Origin: CALLCD01 sp039817885
GTDB taxonomy: Bacteria > Pseudomonadota > Alphaproteobacteria > Caulobacterales > Hyphomonadaceae
Direction of reading: 5' to 3'
DNA length: 18,095 nucleotides
NCBI GenBank assembly: GCA_039817885.1
Contig: JBCBUY010000059.1
Coordinates: 1 to 18,095, forward strand
This document shows, in pieces, positions 1 through 8,578 of the stretch (positions are counted from its first letter, which is position 1; every line of letters begins with the position of its first letter). Made by a program: the position numbers and the translations under genes. Under the pieces are notes generated by a model that worked only from the letters and a program-made list of their open reading frames with translations, was not told the DNA's origin and ran no database searches.

Positions 1-3000
1 AGCCCCGTGTCGGCGTCGCGGATATGGCCGGTGAAATTGTGGCTGTCCTCATTGCCGGCCGGCTGCAGGCGCGACTCCCCGAAGGGGGTGTAGTCCTCGC
101 GCCAGGCAACGCCGTTAAAATTGCTGGCGGCCACAACGGACCCAAGATGGTCTTTGTGGATGTTCGGCGCAGTCCCGCCTATACGGGTGCTCTGGCCACC
201 GACGGAAAGCTCGGAGACCGGCCATCCATTTTGCTCGCGCCAAACCAGTGTGCCGGTGAGGTCGTAGACCGAATAGATCGTCTCGCCATTGATCGTCTGC
301 TTCACCCGCTTGTAATTGCCATCATAGACGAAGGTGCCGTTATCCGTGCCAGACATAGACGTCGGTTGGTTGGCCCGGTCATAGGTAAATCCTAGGGCAA
401 AGAATTTATCGATCATATTGCCGCGCGCGTCATAGGTATATGAGCGCGGAATGTTGTTATCGTCAGTATCTGTTGACAACGTAAGACGACCATTGCTCGC
501 GCTATAGGTCATGGCAACGGTGCGTGAGCCGAGCTCTTTCTTCACGAGGTTATTGCGATTGTCATAGGTGTATCTGCCGACACCCCATGGGCCATTCGCT
601 GTTTTGAGTCGGCCGAGACCATCATAGGTGAAGTCACGGTCACGACTATTGTCGAACCAGTCATTAATGCTCGTTACGCGACCATTTTTGTCAAAGCCCA
701 TGCTTTGAACGAACACATTGGAATGATGAATGTAATTGACCTGCTGCCGGGCATTTTGCGTCGACTCATAATAATAGCCATTCCAATACGTTAGGTATTT
801 CAGGTCCCCATTGGGATGATAGGTGGCGTTGGCGAGGAGATTCCAATTATACGGCGCGAAACGAACACCTGTACGGCGACCATGACCGTCGGGGTCAAAA
901 TCCCAGACGGCCCCATTCGGAGCCGTCCATGACGTTTCCGCACCGCTGGAATTATAAGCGTGCGCCATGGCGAAGGTCTTGCCATCGATCTGTAAGGTCT
1001 CGGTCAGCAGCTGATCATTCTCATCCCAGCCATAAGTCCAAATGGCCCCCCCACGCGCATTGCGGGTGATATTGCCATCAAGGTCATAGTCCATGGCGAT
1101 GCTGGCAGTGCCAGACGGATAGGTGACATTTGTCAGCCGGCCGAGGGCGTCATAGGTGCTCGAGATGGTTGTCCCGCCGCTTGGTGTGCAGGAGGCGTTT
1201 GGCCCGTGGCTGGCGGAGGTCAGCTGGTCGGCGACATCATAGCCGTAAATCTTGCATCCTTCTTCCGGCGCAAAATGGGTCCGCAGCCTCAGGCGGTTGT
1301 CATAGGTCCATGTCTGGGTCAGCCCGCCCTGGCTCGACGTCAGGAGATTGCCATAAATGTCATACGTCATGGACGTGTCGAGGTTTTCCGGCATGTCGAT
1401 CAGTATCGGATTGCCGTCGTCCGGGCCGCCATAGCCAGACCGGTGTGTGATGGTCTGGTTGCCCTCTGGATCGGTGACACGCATGCGATTGTCTGAGAGA
1501 TAAGTTGTCACCGTCGTCGCATAGGGCGAGACATTTTCCCGGACCTGGACAACACGGCCCAGCGCGTCATAGGTCGTCGCTGTGCCAGTCGATTCATTGG
1601 AGCTGATCGACGGGAAGGCTTCGAAGGTGACACGGTTCAGCGCATCATACTCCATACGAGCATAGATGGAGCCACCGCCGCCGGAGATTGCTTCAGTTCG
1701 AACCAGAAGCGGTCTCTGACGACGATCATAATTGGTCGTGATGCGCTGGGTGCCGGTTGTCGCGGTTTGGATGATGCCAGACCCCAGATTGACATAGCTA
1801 ATGGTCGTTGACGCCCGATTGCCCGGCGGATTGATCAGTGTCAGGCGGCCCATCGTGTCATAGCCGAGGCTCGTCTGGTGCCCGCGCGCATCTTTGAAGG
1901 AGGTCAACCATCCATTATTGTCGACGACGCGGGTCAGAGGCGTGCCATCTGGCCGGGTAAGTGTTTGTGGCAGGCCACGTTTATAATTGGTAAGGGTGAT
2001 TGTCCGCCCCAGGGCGTCCCTCACAGTTCTGAGCGTGCCGTCGGACTGATAGGTGTATTCGCGATAATTACCGCCGAACCGGTTATGATCCACAAGACGA
2101 CCGAGATTATCATATCTATAGCTGTCAAAGAGCTTGCCATTGCGCGTCACGGTCGATGGCTGGCCGAGAATCCATCGGGATGTGTTGTGGGCATACACCG
2201 TATCAGTCTGCCGGGTGCCAGACTGCACGGTCGAAAACTCCTTCATCCGCGTCGGAAATCCAAAACTATAGGACCCGCTCGAGAAGCTCGAATTATGCGT
2301 ATATTCGGTTGTGTAGGTCTCACCATCCTGGGTCAGCCGTCTTTCAAACTGCAGGACCCGATACCGCTTCGGTGGCGACAGTGATTGACTGAATTCAGGA
2401 CTGCCAACGGGATCTTCAGCGAACCACTCATTATCCTCTCGGCTGAGCACGGCCCCGCCGCTTGAGACCACTTCCCGATACTTCAACTGGCTGCCGAGAT
2501 GGAGCTGGCTGTTCATTTGTGGCCAATAATGGCCATAGCGGATCTGGTCCCCGGTGGGGTCCGTCACCGTCGTTGTATTGACCCGCTCGCCATTGTTGAC
2601 GCTGTAGGCATAGTTCCAGCGGGAAAGCGCGCCGCCATTATTCAGCTCCTTATAGCCAACCCGGTAGTTCCGAATGTAGGCGACATTGTTAGGCGGAAGG
2701 GGCGGAGGCCCGCCCACCTGCTCGCCAAAGAGATCAGGACAATTTGGGTATTCACGCCGCAGCGTGCTTTCTGCCGCGCGATAAATCCCTTCCTCGAGCC
2801 GAAATGTGCCAATGACGCCCTGCGGGTGATTGACCGAGACAGAATAAGTCTGGCTTGCACACCCTGCAGCCGGTTTGGGAACGGCGAACATGCCGTCCAG
2901 GCTGAATGACCAACTGGTTCCATCGGGTTGAGAAATACTCCCGAGAACTTGGTTTTGTCGCAAGACACCCGCACGAATATGCCAGTCCTGAAACCTGAAA

Positions 3001-3971
3001 CTTGTGCTCCGATAATTGTAGGTCCAGGTCCGACCAGATGTGCTCACTGTCCGGATTAGCCGGCTGCTTCCACTATAACCAACATCTATCTGACGTCCGT
3101 CGGAGGCGCGAATACGCGTTAGCCGGTCCAAACTGTCATAGGTGTAGACCACATCATTGCCATTCACATCGACAACGCGGCTCGCCATCAGCATAACCCG
3201 AAACCGGGGAATGCCGGCAGCCCGACCATTGGCGAAACGAGGCGCATTCGCTTGCCGCCGAATGACCCGATCGAAATAATATTTGTCCCCATTTGGCGCG
3301 TGCCCGAGGAGACCTTCACCGTCTGATGCGGAGATACAGGTAAAGTACCAATTGTCCGTTGTTGTAAACTTGGTGCCCGCTGGAAACTGCGGTGTCGAAT
3401 TGCTCGGAAATCCACCGGTGGATCTGTTCGTTGCATAGAGCAGTTGGCGCGACCCTGACCCCGGACCATCCATCGTGATGCCGTTGTGATAATCGTCGGG
3501 GTCGAGACGCAGTGTTACGTCTTGATGGGTCGGAAAGCTTGTATGGAAGCTTGCATTGCACCTTGCGCCGCCGCCATTGTGCCAAGCACCTTGGGCAACG
3601 CCATTCGAGATGGTCACCGCTGAAACGCGAGGAACCACCAACTCCCAGTCGGCGAAGTCGACATCCACAAGCTCCGGATAGATCTCGCCCATTGATCTTT
3701 TGCGCTGTATACGGACGGGGAGATCGAAATTGCCGGGAACATCGACATCGGTTTGGGTGAAGACCAGAGAGCCCGTTGCGGGGTCTATCCCATCCCCGAG
3801 AAGATCTTCTCCATATATCCTTAGGCGTTGTTCAACGTTCTGACGTTTTTCCCATTCTGCAAGCGGATCTGTATCTTGTTGTGCGTCAGCCGACACATCA
3901 AAAAATCCGACAATCACGAGCAAAACCAATAGAACACAATTGCCCATATACTTACCAATTGTAAGCATCAT
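1..3971 (-). CDS. Secreted RHS/YD-repeat protein, 3' end outside window
   Basis: The frame stays open over about 1323 codons from ATG at 3971 to the left edge, where it is cut. The N-terminus has a signal peptide: a short start with one Lys, then a hydrophobic run (VLLVLLVIVGFF) and ADAQQ, a likely cleavage region. An extracellular N-terminal region follows, with one early YD motif (VVYTYDSLDRL) near residue 264. A dense block of YD repeats runs from about residue 600 onward (motifs such as YRYDNLGRLVDH, TTYDALGRVVQV, FTYDGLGRLKTA). The last residues, DHLGSVVAAS through TPFGES to FTGHIRDADTG, are the start of the RHS-associated core. The family forms a shell that encloses a variable C-terminal domain, often a toxin; that tip would lie beyond position 1. 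GAGGG just upstream can serve either of the two tandem ATGs (3971, 3968). Not obviously linked to the RNA-repair genes. Confidence 0.93.
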   Translation of the reverse strand, partial: MMLTIGKYMGNCVLLVLLVIVGFFDVSADAQQDTDPLAEWEKRQNVEQRLRIYGEDLLGDGIDPATGSLVFTQTDVDVPGNFDLPVRIQRKRSMGEIYPELVDVDFADWELVVPRVSAVTISNGVAQGAWHNGGGARCNASFHTSFPTHQDVTLRLDPDDYHNGITMDGPGSGSRQLLYATNRSTGGFPSNSTPQFPAGTKFTTTDNWYFTCISASDGEGLLGHAPNGDKYYFDRVIRRQANAPRFANGRAAGIPRFRVMLMASRVVDVNGNDVVYTYDSLDRLTRIRASDGRQIDVGYSGSSRLIRTVSTSGRTWTYNYRSTSFRFQDWHIRAGVLRQNQVLGSISQPDGTSWSFSLDGMFAVPKPAAGCASQTYSVSVNHPQGVIGTFRLEEGIYRAAESTLRREYPNCPDLFGEQVGGPPPLPPNNVAYIRNYRVGYKELNNGGALSRWNYAYSVNNGERVNTTTVTDPTGDQIRYGHYWPQMNSQLHLGSQLKYREVVSSGGAVLSREDNEWFAEDPVGSPEFSQSLSPPKRYRVLQFERRLTQDGETYTTEYTHNSSFSSGSYSFGFPTRMKEFSTVQSGTRQTDTVYAHNTSRWILGQPSTVTRNGKLFDSYRYDNLGRLVDHNRFGGNYREYTYQSDGTLRTVRDALGRTITLTNYKRGLPQTLTRPDGTPLTRVVDNNGWLTSFKDARGHQTSLGYDTMGRLTLINPPGNRASTTISYVNLGSGIIQTATTGTQRITTNYDRRQRPLLVRTEAISGGGGSIYARMEYDALNRVTFEAFPSISSNESTGTATTYDALGRVVQVRENVSPYATTVTTYLSDNRMRVTDPEGNQTITHRSGYGGPDDGNPILIDMPENLDTSMTYDIYGNLLTSSQGGLTQTWTYDNRLRLRTHFAPEEGCKIYGYDVADQLTSASHGPNASCTPSGGTTISSTYDALGRLTNVTYPSGTASIAMDYDLDGNITRNARGGAIWTYGWDENDQLLTETLQIDGKTFAMAHAYNSSGAETSWTAPNGAVWDFDPDGHGRRTGVRFAPYNWNLLANATYHPNGDLKYLTYWNGYYYESTQNARQQVNYIHHSNVFVQSMGFDKNGRVTSINDWFDNSRDRDFTYDGLGRLKTANGPWGVGRYTYDNRNNLVKKELGSRTVAMTYSASNGRLTLSTDTDDNNIPRSYTYDARGNMIDKFFALGFTYDRANQPTSMSGTDNGTFVYDGNYKRVKQTINGETIYSVYDLTGTLVWREQNGWPVSELSVGGQSTRIGGTAPNIHKDHLGSVVAASNFNGVAWREDYTPFGESRLQPAGNEDSHNFTGHIRDADTG

Positions 3972-4374
3972 ACCCTCGCCCATGTCTTCTATTCAGTGTC
4001 TATACTGAATAACTTCCCTAAGTTGTTAGCTTCGCCAATCAGCTTCTAGAGTCAACAACCTGTGGTCAAAATTCTCAAGATTCGTCGATTAATTGTTCGT
4101 AAGCGAATGGGTTCGGTTAGACCGGTAACATGGCAGTTGCTTATCTCAGCAGCGACACGCCTAAAGCAGAAAGGGGTTCAGAAGAACGCCGGTCAAATGG
4201 TGCAACAGATCGCTGAAGAGCGCGACTGAGCCATGGACGAGCTTGACGACCGTACCACCCCAACAGCGGGTAGGGATGACGAATAAGCGTCTCGCCGGGG
4301 CGCGCCACTGCTCGTGCGGACTGCTCTTTCGTTGACGTATTGAACGGTCTGCGGCAGATGAGGAGCCTGTTTGG
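3972..4374. other. Intergenic region between RHS gene and tRNA-Leu
   Basis: About 400 bases with no gene I can support. It must hold the promoters of the minus-strand RHS gene and the plus-strand tRNA, but I see no promoter I would defend. A 28-codon frame starting at 4134 and a longer C-terminal-like frame ending near 4229 have no recognisable product. Confidence 0.5.
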
Positions 4375-4459
4375 GCCTCCGTGGCGGAATTGGTAGACGC
4401 GACGGATTCAAAATCCGTTTTCTTCGGAAGTGCCGGTTCGAGTCCGGCCGGAGGTACCA
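4375..4459 (+). tRNA. tRNA-Leu(CAA)
   Basis: The cloverleaf is complete. The acceptor stem GCCTCCG pairs with CGGAGGT (one G-U at 1-72). The anticodon stem ACGGA/TCCGT holds loop TTCAAAA, so the anticodon is CAA. There is a class II variable arm (TTTCTTCGGAAG) and a T arm GCCGG-TTCGAGT-CCGGC. Discriminator A and CCA are encoded at 4456-4459. An integrase remnant lies shortly downstream, so this gene was probably an island attachment site. Confidence 0.96.
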
Positions 4460-4674
4460 TTTGATTGTTTCGGGACATTTCCCCACATCCAACTAAGTTT
4501 TTTTAAACAAGGATCTAAGTCGCCTTCGGGCATGCTTTTGTCCGTGAGCATCCGCCCACATCCACCCCGATCCGGTTTGGATGTTTGCCGGATTGTTGGC
4601 ACTTTTCCTGCTGCGAACAGCCCAGCAAAAAGGAAATGTCAACAATGAAACCTTTGCCTTGAGGGACGCGCTTA

Positions 4675-5266
4675 TCAGGCCGCGTGTCCAGCATATGGCC
4701 GCCGCGACGAGTCGCGCGGACTTCGCCGATGTCGTGCAAACGGTGTGGCCTATGATCGCGGCGCGGAGATCATCCGCACGGCGCTGAAACTGATGGCCTC
4801 TCCCTATCCGCGCCCTGGTGAATTGCAGCTGTCATACTGGAGCGAGTTCAACCTCGAAAAGGGCATCTGGACGATCCCCGCCGAGCGAATGAAAATGCGG
4901 CACCCGCATCGCAAACCACTCGTCGCTCCCGTGGTCGATCTGCTGCGCGATCTGAAGGAGAAAACTGACGGCAAGACGCGCGTCTTTCCATCCCTCACCG
5001 GACGCGATCGTCCGATCAGCGAAAACACCATGAACCAGGCCCTCCGCCGCATGAGTTTTTCACGCGACGAAATGACCTCGCACGGCTTCCGCGCCAGCGC
5101 CTCCAGCCTCATCAAGGAAAGCGGGCACTGGAACCCCGACGCTATCGAAGCCGAACTCGCCCACATAGGCGGCAACCAAGTCCGCCGCGCAGAATACTGG
5201 GACGAACGCGTGAGGATGGTGGAATGGCGGGCCGGGGAGCTGGAGCTCGTGGAATTGGGAGCTTAG
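4675..5266 (+). pseudogene. P4-type tyrosine recombinase remnant
   Basis: The catalytic half of a P4-family integrase is recognisable. A first piece (about 4675-4744, RPRVQHMAAATSRADFADVV) lies in one frame. The rest, from GTG 4745 (AYDRGAEIIRTALKLMA, RPGELQLSYWSEF, WTIPAERMKMR, FPSL, PISENTMNQALRRM, TSHGFRASASSL), lies in another, so a frameshift sits near 4742-4748. The N-terminal arm-binding domain is missing. The catalytic Arg of RPGEL and the HGFR box are present. The end reads QVRRAEYWDERVRM, where relatives have a few more residues with the expected nucleophilic Tyr (RRAYxRxEYW), so the active site looks deleted. It lies about 215 bases after the 3' end of tRNA-Leu, the usual arrangement for this family. 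Non-functional in my view. Confidence 0.85.
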
Positions 5267-5718
5267 GGGGCGGTGGATAGCCTCGGGAGCATATATAAGC
5301 AAATCGGCTCGTAGCGAGTTTCTAGACAACTTACTGGTGCTGTACTTGAGTTTCCATCAGCGTGGTGTTATGTCGCCGATCCAACTTAGCAGAGGCGAGT
5401 TCCATGTCCTGGTTCTCCAAGAATTTCGAGCAGCGTAGCGCACCGAGAACAGTCGGCGCGAACGATTGCTATCACCTGGAATTCTGATCAGCCTCTCTTG
5501 AACTATGCCGGGAGGCGATGGCCTCCCACTCGCAAGTTTCACACCTTGAAATAACCGAATGGATGGCCGCCGTTCCTCGGCTCGCATCCGATCTGTTGTG
5601 CTCTTTGAGCCAGCGGATCGACACCGAATTGGCGCGCCAATGCCAATTGCTCCTTCGGGTTGGTCCTGGCCAGACCAACTCGTGGGGGCGCTTCATAAGG
5701 CACGAAAGGAGTAAGAAA
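5267..5718 (+). other. Leader region of the EF-Tu paralog
   Basis: About 450 bases without a firm gene. It holds a hairpin GGGAGGC/GCCTCCC at 5510-5527, a perfect 14-base palindrome ATTGGCGCGCCAAT at 5628-5641, and an imperfect hairpin TTGGTC/GACCAA near 5660-5680. A 27-codon frame (5404-5487, ATG with GAGG eight bases upstream, product starting MSWFSKNFEQR) is possible but unsupported by anything else. The region may carry the promoter or control of the EF-Tu-like gene; I see no clean -35/-10 or sigma-54 site. Confidence 0.4.
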
Positions 5719-6903
5719 ATGCCTATGAAAATTCATGTGAATGTCGGCACGATCGGACATGTCGACCACGGCAAGACCACGCTCACATCTGCGATCACAC
5801 AGGTGCAGGCCGCTCGTCTTGGCGGGGAAGCTATGTCGTTTGATCAGATCGATAAGGCCCCGGAAGAAAAGGCCCGTGGTATTACAATCAATACCAGTCA
5901 TGTGGAGTACGAGTCCGATAAACGGACTTACGCCCACATCGATTGTCCGGGCCACGCGGATTATGTGAAAAACATGATCACCGGTGCATCCCAGATGGAT
6001 GGCGCGATCCTGCTTGTCGACGGTACCGAAGGGGCCGCCAAGCAGACGATCGAGCATATTTTGCTGGCGCGGCAAGTGAACGTCGATCGCATGGTCGTGT
6101 TCGTCAACAAGATGGATATGCTCCCCGCTGACGAGCAGGCCGAGATGAAAGAACTCATCGAGATGGAAACCGGTGAGCTCCTGGAGTCTCAAGGTTATGA
6201 AGGCACGCCCTTTATCTTCGGGTCGGCTCTGCAAGCGCTGAACGCGGTGGTCGACGGCAGCACTGACGGCGAGGATGTGCAGTGCATCGTCGAGCTCATC
6301 GAGGCGATGGACCGTCACTTCCCGGATCCTGTCCGCGACTATAGCGGCCCGTTCCTGATGCCGATTGAAGGCGTGAACACGATTATGGGCCGTGGCACCG
6401 TTGTGACCGGCCGTGTGGATCGTGGTACGCTGAAGGTCGGTGATACGGTGGAAATCATCGGTCTCGACAATGATGGCGCTGAGGTGACCGTCACCGGCAC
6501 GCAGGCCTTCCGCAAGGATGTGCCAGAAGCGCGCGCTGGTATGAATGTCGGCCTGCTTCTGCGCGGTCTGAAGCGTGATGATGTGCGGCGCGGTCAGGTG
6601 CTGAGCGCGCCAGGCGTGATCAAGCCCTTTTCCAAGGGCAAAGCGCAGATCTTTGTACTGACGAAAGAGGAGGGTGGACGTCATACCGGCTTCACCAGCG
6701 GCTATCGCCCGCAATTCTTCTTCTGCGTGACGGATGTGACCGGCGTTGTGGACGTCGATGATGGCAGACACATCAATCCGGGCGATCGGGCAGAGATCAG
6801 CTTTGAGCTGAACAAGCCGATCGGGATTGAGAAGGGTGTCCGCTTTGCAATCCGCGAAGGCGGAAAAACTGTTGGGGCTGGCCTCGTAACGGAGGTGACT
6901 TAG
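5719..6903 (+). CDS. tuf: Divergent elongation factor Tu paralog
   Basis: 394 residues, the normal EF-Tu length, from ATG 5719 with AAAGGAG seven bases upstream; the frame is open back to 5518 but that extension is unrelated to EF-Tu. Known role of the family: GTP-dependent delivery of aminoacyl-tRNA to the ribosome. All GTPase motifs are visible: GHVDHGKT (13-20), RGITINT (53-59), DCPGH (75-79), NKMD (130-133) and GSAL. Domains 2 and 3 are present to the end (VRFAIREGGKTVGAG). Differences from a housekeeping EF-Tu: the basic N-terminal segment before HVNVGT is shortened to MPMKI; the usual AAxDGPMPQTREHI is DGTEGAAKQTIEHI; TGVEMFRK of domain 2 is TGTQAFRK, replacing the Glu near the aminoacyl-adenosine pocket; and FYFRTTDVTG is FFFCVTDVTG. 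It stands alone, not with fusA or rps genes, and converges on rtcA. A specialised or stress copy is inference. Confidence 0.9.
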   Translation: MPMKIHVNVGTIGHVDHGKTTLTSAITQVQAARLGGEAMSFDQIDKAPEEKARGITINTSHVEYESDKRTYAHIDCPGHADYVKNMITGASQMDGAILLVDGTEGAAKQTIEHILLARQVNVDRMVVFVNKMDMLPADEQAEMKELIEMETGELLESQGYEGTPFIFGSALQALNAVVDGSTDGEDVQCIVELIEAMDRHFPDPVRDYSGPFLMPIEGVNTIMGRGTVVTGRVDRGTLKVGDTVEIIGLDNDGAEVTVTGTQAFRKDVPEARAGMNVGLLLRGLKRDDVRRGQVLSAPGVIKPFSKGKAQIFVLTKEEGGRHTGFTSGYRPQFFFCVTDVTGVVDVDDGRHINPGDRAEISFELNKPIGIEKGVRFAIREGGKTVGAGLVTEVT

Positions 6904-6918
6904 ACAGCACTAGACTAG

Positions 6919-6946
6919 CTCCTCGGCCACGAAAGTGGCCGGGGAG
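6919..6946 (+). terminator. Strong hairpin between convergent tuf-like gene and rtcA
   Basis: CTCCTCGGCCAC and GTGGCCGGGGAG form a 12-bp stem (one T-G) closed by a GAAA tetraloop. It lies 16 bases after the EF-Tu-like stop and 32 bases beyond the rtcA stop. There is no T tract on either side, so it could be an RNA-end stabiliser or a factor-assisted terminator rather than a classic intrinsic one. Confidence 0.6.
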
Positions 6947-6977
6947 TATCAAACTGGACTGAAAGAACTGCTTCGGA

Positions 6978-7988
6978 TCATATCACTTCGAAAATTGTTC
7001 GAGTGTCCGCCGGTTTCATTTTGATCTTTCGCCCCGTGAAGCGTTCGACAATCTCTGCATTGGTTGTTGTATGGAGGCTGGGTTCGGTCGTCGAGAAAGT
7101 GCCGCCCTTTGCAAGTGCCATTGGTAAAAGAAGCTGATCGGCGAGGTGCTCGGTTACAGCGGCCCGGCTGTCGACGAATTGTCCAACTGTCCCTGAGAGC
7201 CGTTTCGCGACCTGCTCAGCGGTAACGCCGCGCTCACCGAACCCGGAAAACAAAGCGCGTAGATGTTCAAACTCAATCCTTGCAAAGAGTACATTTCCGG
7301 GCCCCGCAGACCGGCGCGTGGTGATCCGGCGGTCATCCGGGGGCACTTTGAGGGCCTCACCCGCTGTGTGAAGCTCCCGTTCAGCAATCCGACCTGACAG
7401 GTTCGAAATAACGGCCTCAAGTGCGCGCCATTGTTCCGGGCCGCGCTCAACAAGTGTGAGCTCGTGCAGCTCGGCCGATGGTGTGACGTGCACCACTATT
7501 TCTCCGCCGCCGGCGGGGTAGAAGCCCCAAGACTTGATCTCGGCAGATACATTATGACCCATAGTCGAAAGTGCGGGCAGAAAGCACTCCACGAGAAAGT
7601 CATAGGGCGGCGATGCCATATTGTGTGTGCCGCCAAACACCGTGACTTCGGAGGGGCCAGTGGCCTGCAGCAGCACCGGCAATATGGTCTGTAGGACCAG
7701 ATTGGCGCTGCCCGCTGAGCCGACAGAAAACCTGTAGGCACCGGCGCGAATAGTTCCAGGCTGGAAACTGATCTCATTGGAGCCGAGCTCCGCTCCAGAC
7801 ACGTGCCCGCCACAGATCTCTGCTGTGGCAAGCAAAGCCGTCAGATGCTGACGCAGTAGGCCGGTCTTCTTCCGCTTGCCACGGATGTTCTGAATACAGA
7901 TCGGCTCGCCGGTGATCGCGGACAGAGAAAGAGATGAGCGAAAGACCTGTCCGCCACCTTCGCCCATAGTGCCGTCAATGGTGATCAT
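6978..7988 (-). CDS. rtcA: RNA 3'-terminal phosphate cyclase RtcA
   Basis: 336 residues, close to the E. coli enzyme. The family converts RNA 3'-phosphate to 2',3'-cyclic phosphate using ATP through an adenylyl-histidine. Seen: the N-terminal signature IDGTMGEGGGQVFRSSL (GEGGGQ at 9-14), SAGSANLVLQT, GGTHN, YPAGGGE, and the C-terminal HLADQLLLPMALA followed by SLHTTTN, whose His (about 306) matches the nucleophile position. The start ATG overlaps the stop of the upstream DUF4291 gene (ATGA), implying translational coupling. It is the last gene of the rsr-rtcB operon. RtcB makes a 3'-5' joint from a cyclic phosphate, so RtcA can prepare ends for RtcB. Confidence 0.97.
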   Translation of the reverse strand: MITIDGTMGEGGGQVFRSSLSLSAITGEPICIQNIRGKRKKTGLLRQHLTALLATAEICGGHVSGAELGSNEISFQPGTIRAGAYRFSVGSAGSANLVLQTILPVLLQATGPSEVTVFGGTHNMASPPYDFLVECFLPALSTMGHNVSAEIKSWGFYPAGGGEIVVHVTPSAELHELTLVERGPEQWRALEAVISNLSGRIAERELHTAGEALKVPPDDRRITTRRSAGPGNVLFARIEFEHLRALFSGFGERGVTAEQVAKRLSGTVGQFVDSRAAVTEHLADQLLLPMALAKGGTFSTTEPSLHTTTNAEIVERFTGRKIKMKPADTRTIFEVI

Positions 7989-8578
7989 CCGTATGCCTCA
8001 TGATTTTTGATGAGATCGTAAGGCCGCTCCAACGGGCACAACGATTCAGCCAAAGCAGTTGCATCGTCTGAGCCTTGTCGCATCAGTCTGTAAATTTCGT
8101 GCGCGGTGGGAGCAATGTCTTCAATCCTGATAACCCATTTATTCACATAACGCTTTACGGCCTCGCCAGAGAGTCCGATCTGGATGGAGCGATGATCCAG
8201 TGCAGCGTGATTTAAGTCCCGCTCTGGATCCCACTGGATACGAACGGGTATCTGGGCTTTCATAACTTTCCAGTCCTCGCGTGACATGCCATGGGGAATA
8301 TGCGCTCCGCAACTGTGCTCTAGTGCCCAACGGAACCCTTCATGTGTGATGTCTATTGCGAGAATTTGCGTCTGGCCCCGGTCCTTAAAACCATAGCCTG
8401 CACGATACATCATCCAGAGAAAGCTTGGCTTAATCCATGTCATCCGCTCCATCTTGAACGGAGGTGAGACGAAACGCTGCGCGGCGAGGGCACTCTGAGC
8501 AATCGATTGATTATAAGCTTGATAAACGCGGATTGAATGCTGGTCATAAATCGCGCGAATTTGTTTGAACGGCACCAT
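7985..8578 (-). CDS. DUF4291 family protein
   Basis: 197 residues with the DUF4291 hallmarks: IRAIYDQHSIRVYQAYN, IAQSALAAQRFVSPPFKMERMTWIKPSFLWMMYRAGYGFK, ILAIDITHEGFRWAL, VRIQWDPERDL, and RSIQIGLSGEAVKRYV. No biochemical function is known to me for the family. The invariant charged and aromatic residues (KPSFLWMMYR, QWDPERD) look like a substrate-binding or catalytic surface. The ATG follows the HAD gene's TGA directly and its own stop overlaps the rtcA start, so all three are translated as a unit. Its place between a phosphatase and RtcA suggests a role on RNA ends or nucleotides, which is inference only. No signal peptide or membrane segment is seen. Confidence 0.9.
   Translation of the reverse strand: MVPFKQIRAIYDQHSIRVYQAYNQSIAQSALAAQRFVSPPFKMERMTWIKPSFLWMMYRAGYGFKDRGQTQILAIDITHEGFRWALEHSCGAHIPHGMSREDWKVMKAQIPVRIQWDPERDLNHAALDHRSIQIGLSGEAVKRYVNKWVIRIEDIAPTAHEIYRLMRQGSDDATALAESLCPLERPYDLIKNHEAYG

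Noticed and set aside
24..3964. Many plus- and minus-strand frames within the RHS gene
   Set aside because: All overlap one continuous minus-strand RHS frame with clear YD repeats.
4161..4492. Two minus-strand open frames across tRNA-Leu (products with AGLEPALP and PDSNRHF)
   Set aside because: They are antisense readings of the tRNA, a well-known source of false proteins.
5628..5650. Sigma-54 promoter before the EF-Tu-like gene (TTGGCGCGCCAATGCC)
   Set aside because: The GG to GC spacing is 9 instead of 10 and the rest fits a simple palindrome.
5518..5718. In-frame 67-codon extension upstream of the EF-Tu start
   Set aside because: It has no similarity to EF-Tu, while a good Shine-Dalgarno and the family start lie at 5719.
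5539..6771. 410-codon minus-strand frame opposite the EF-Tu-like gene
   Set aside because: Shadow frame of a conserved gene; its product has no recognisable domain.
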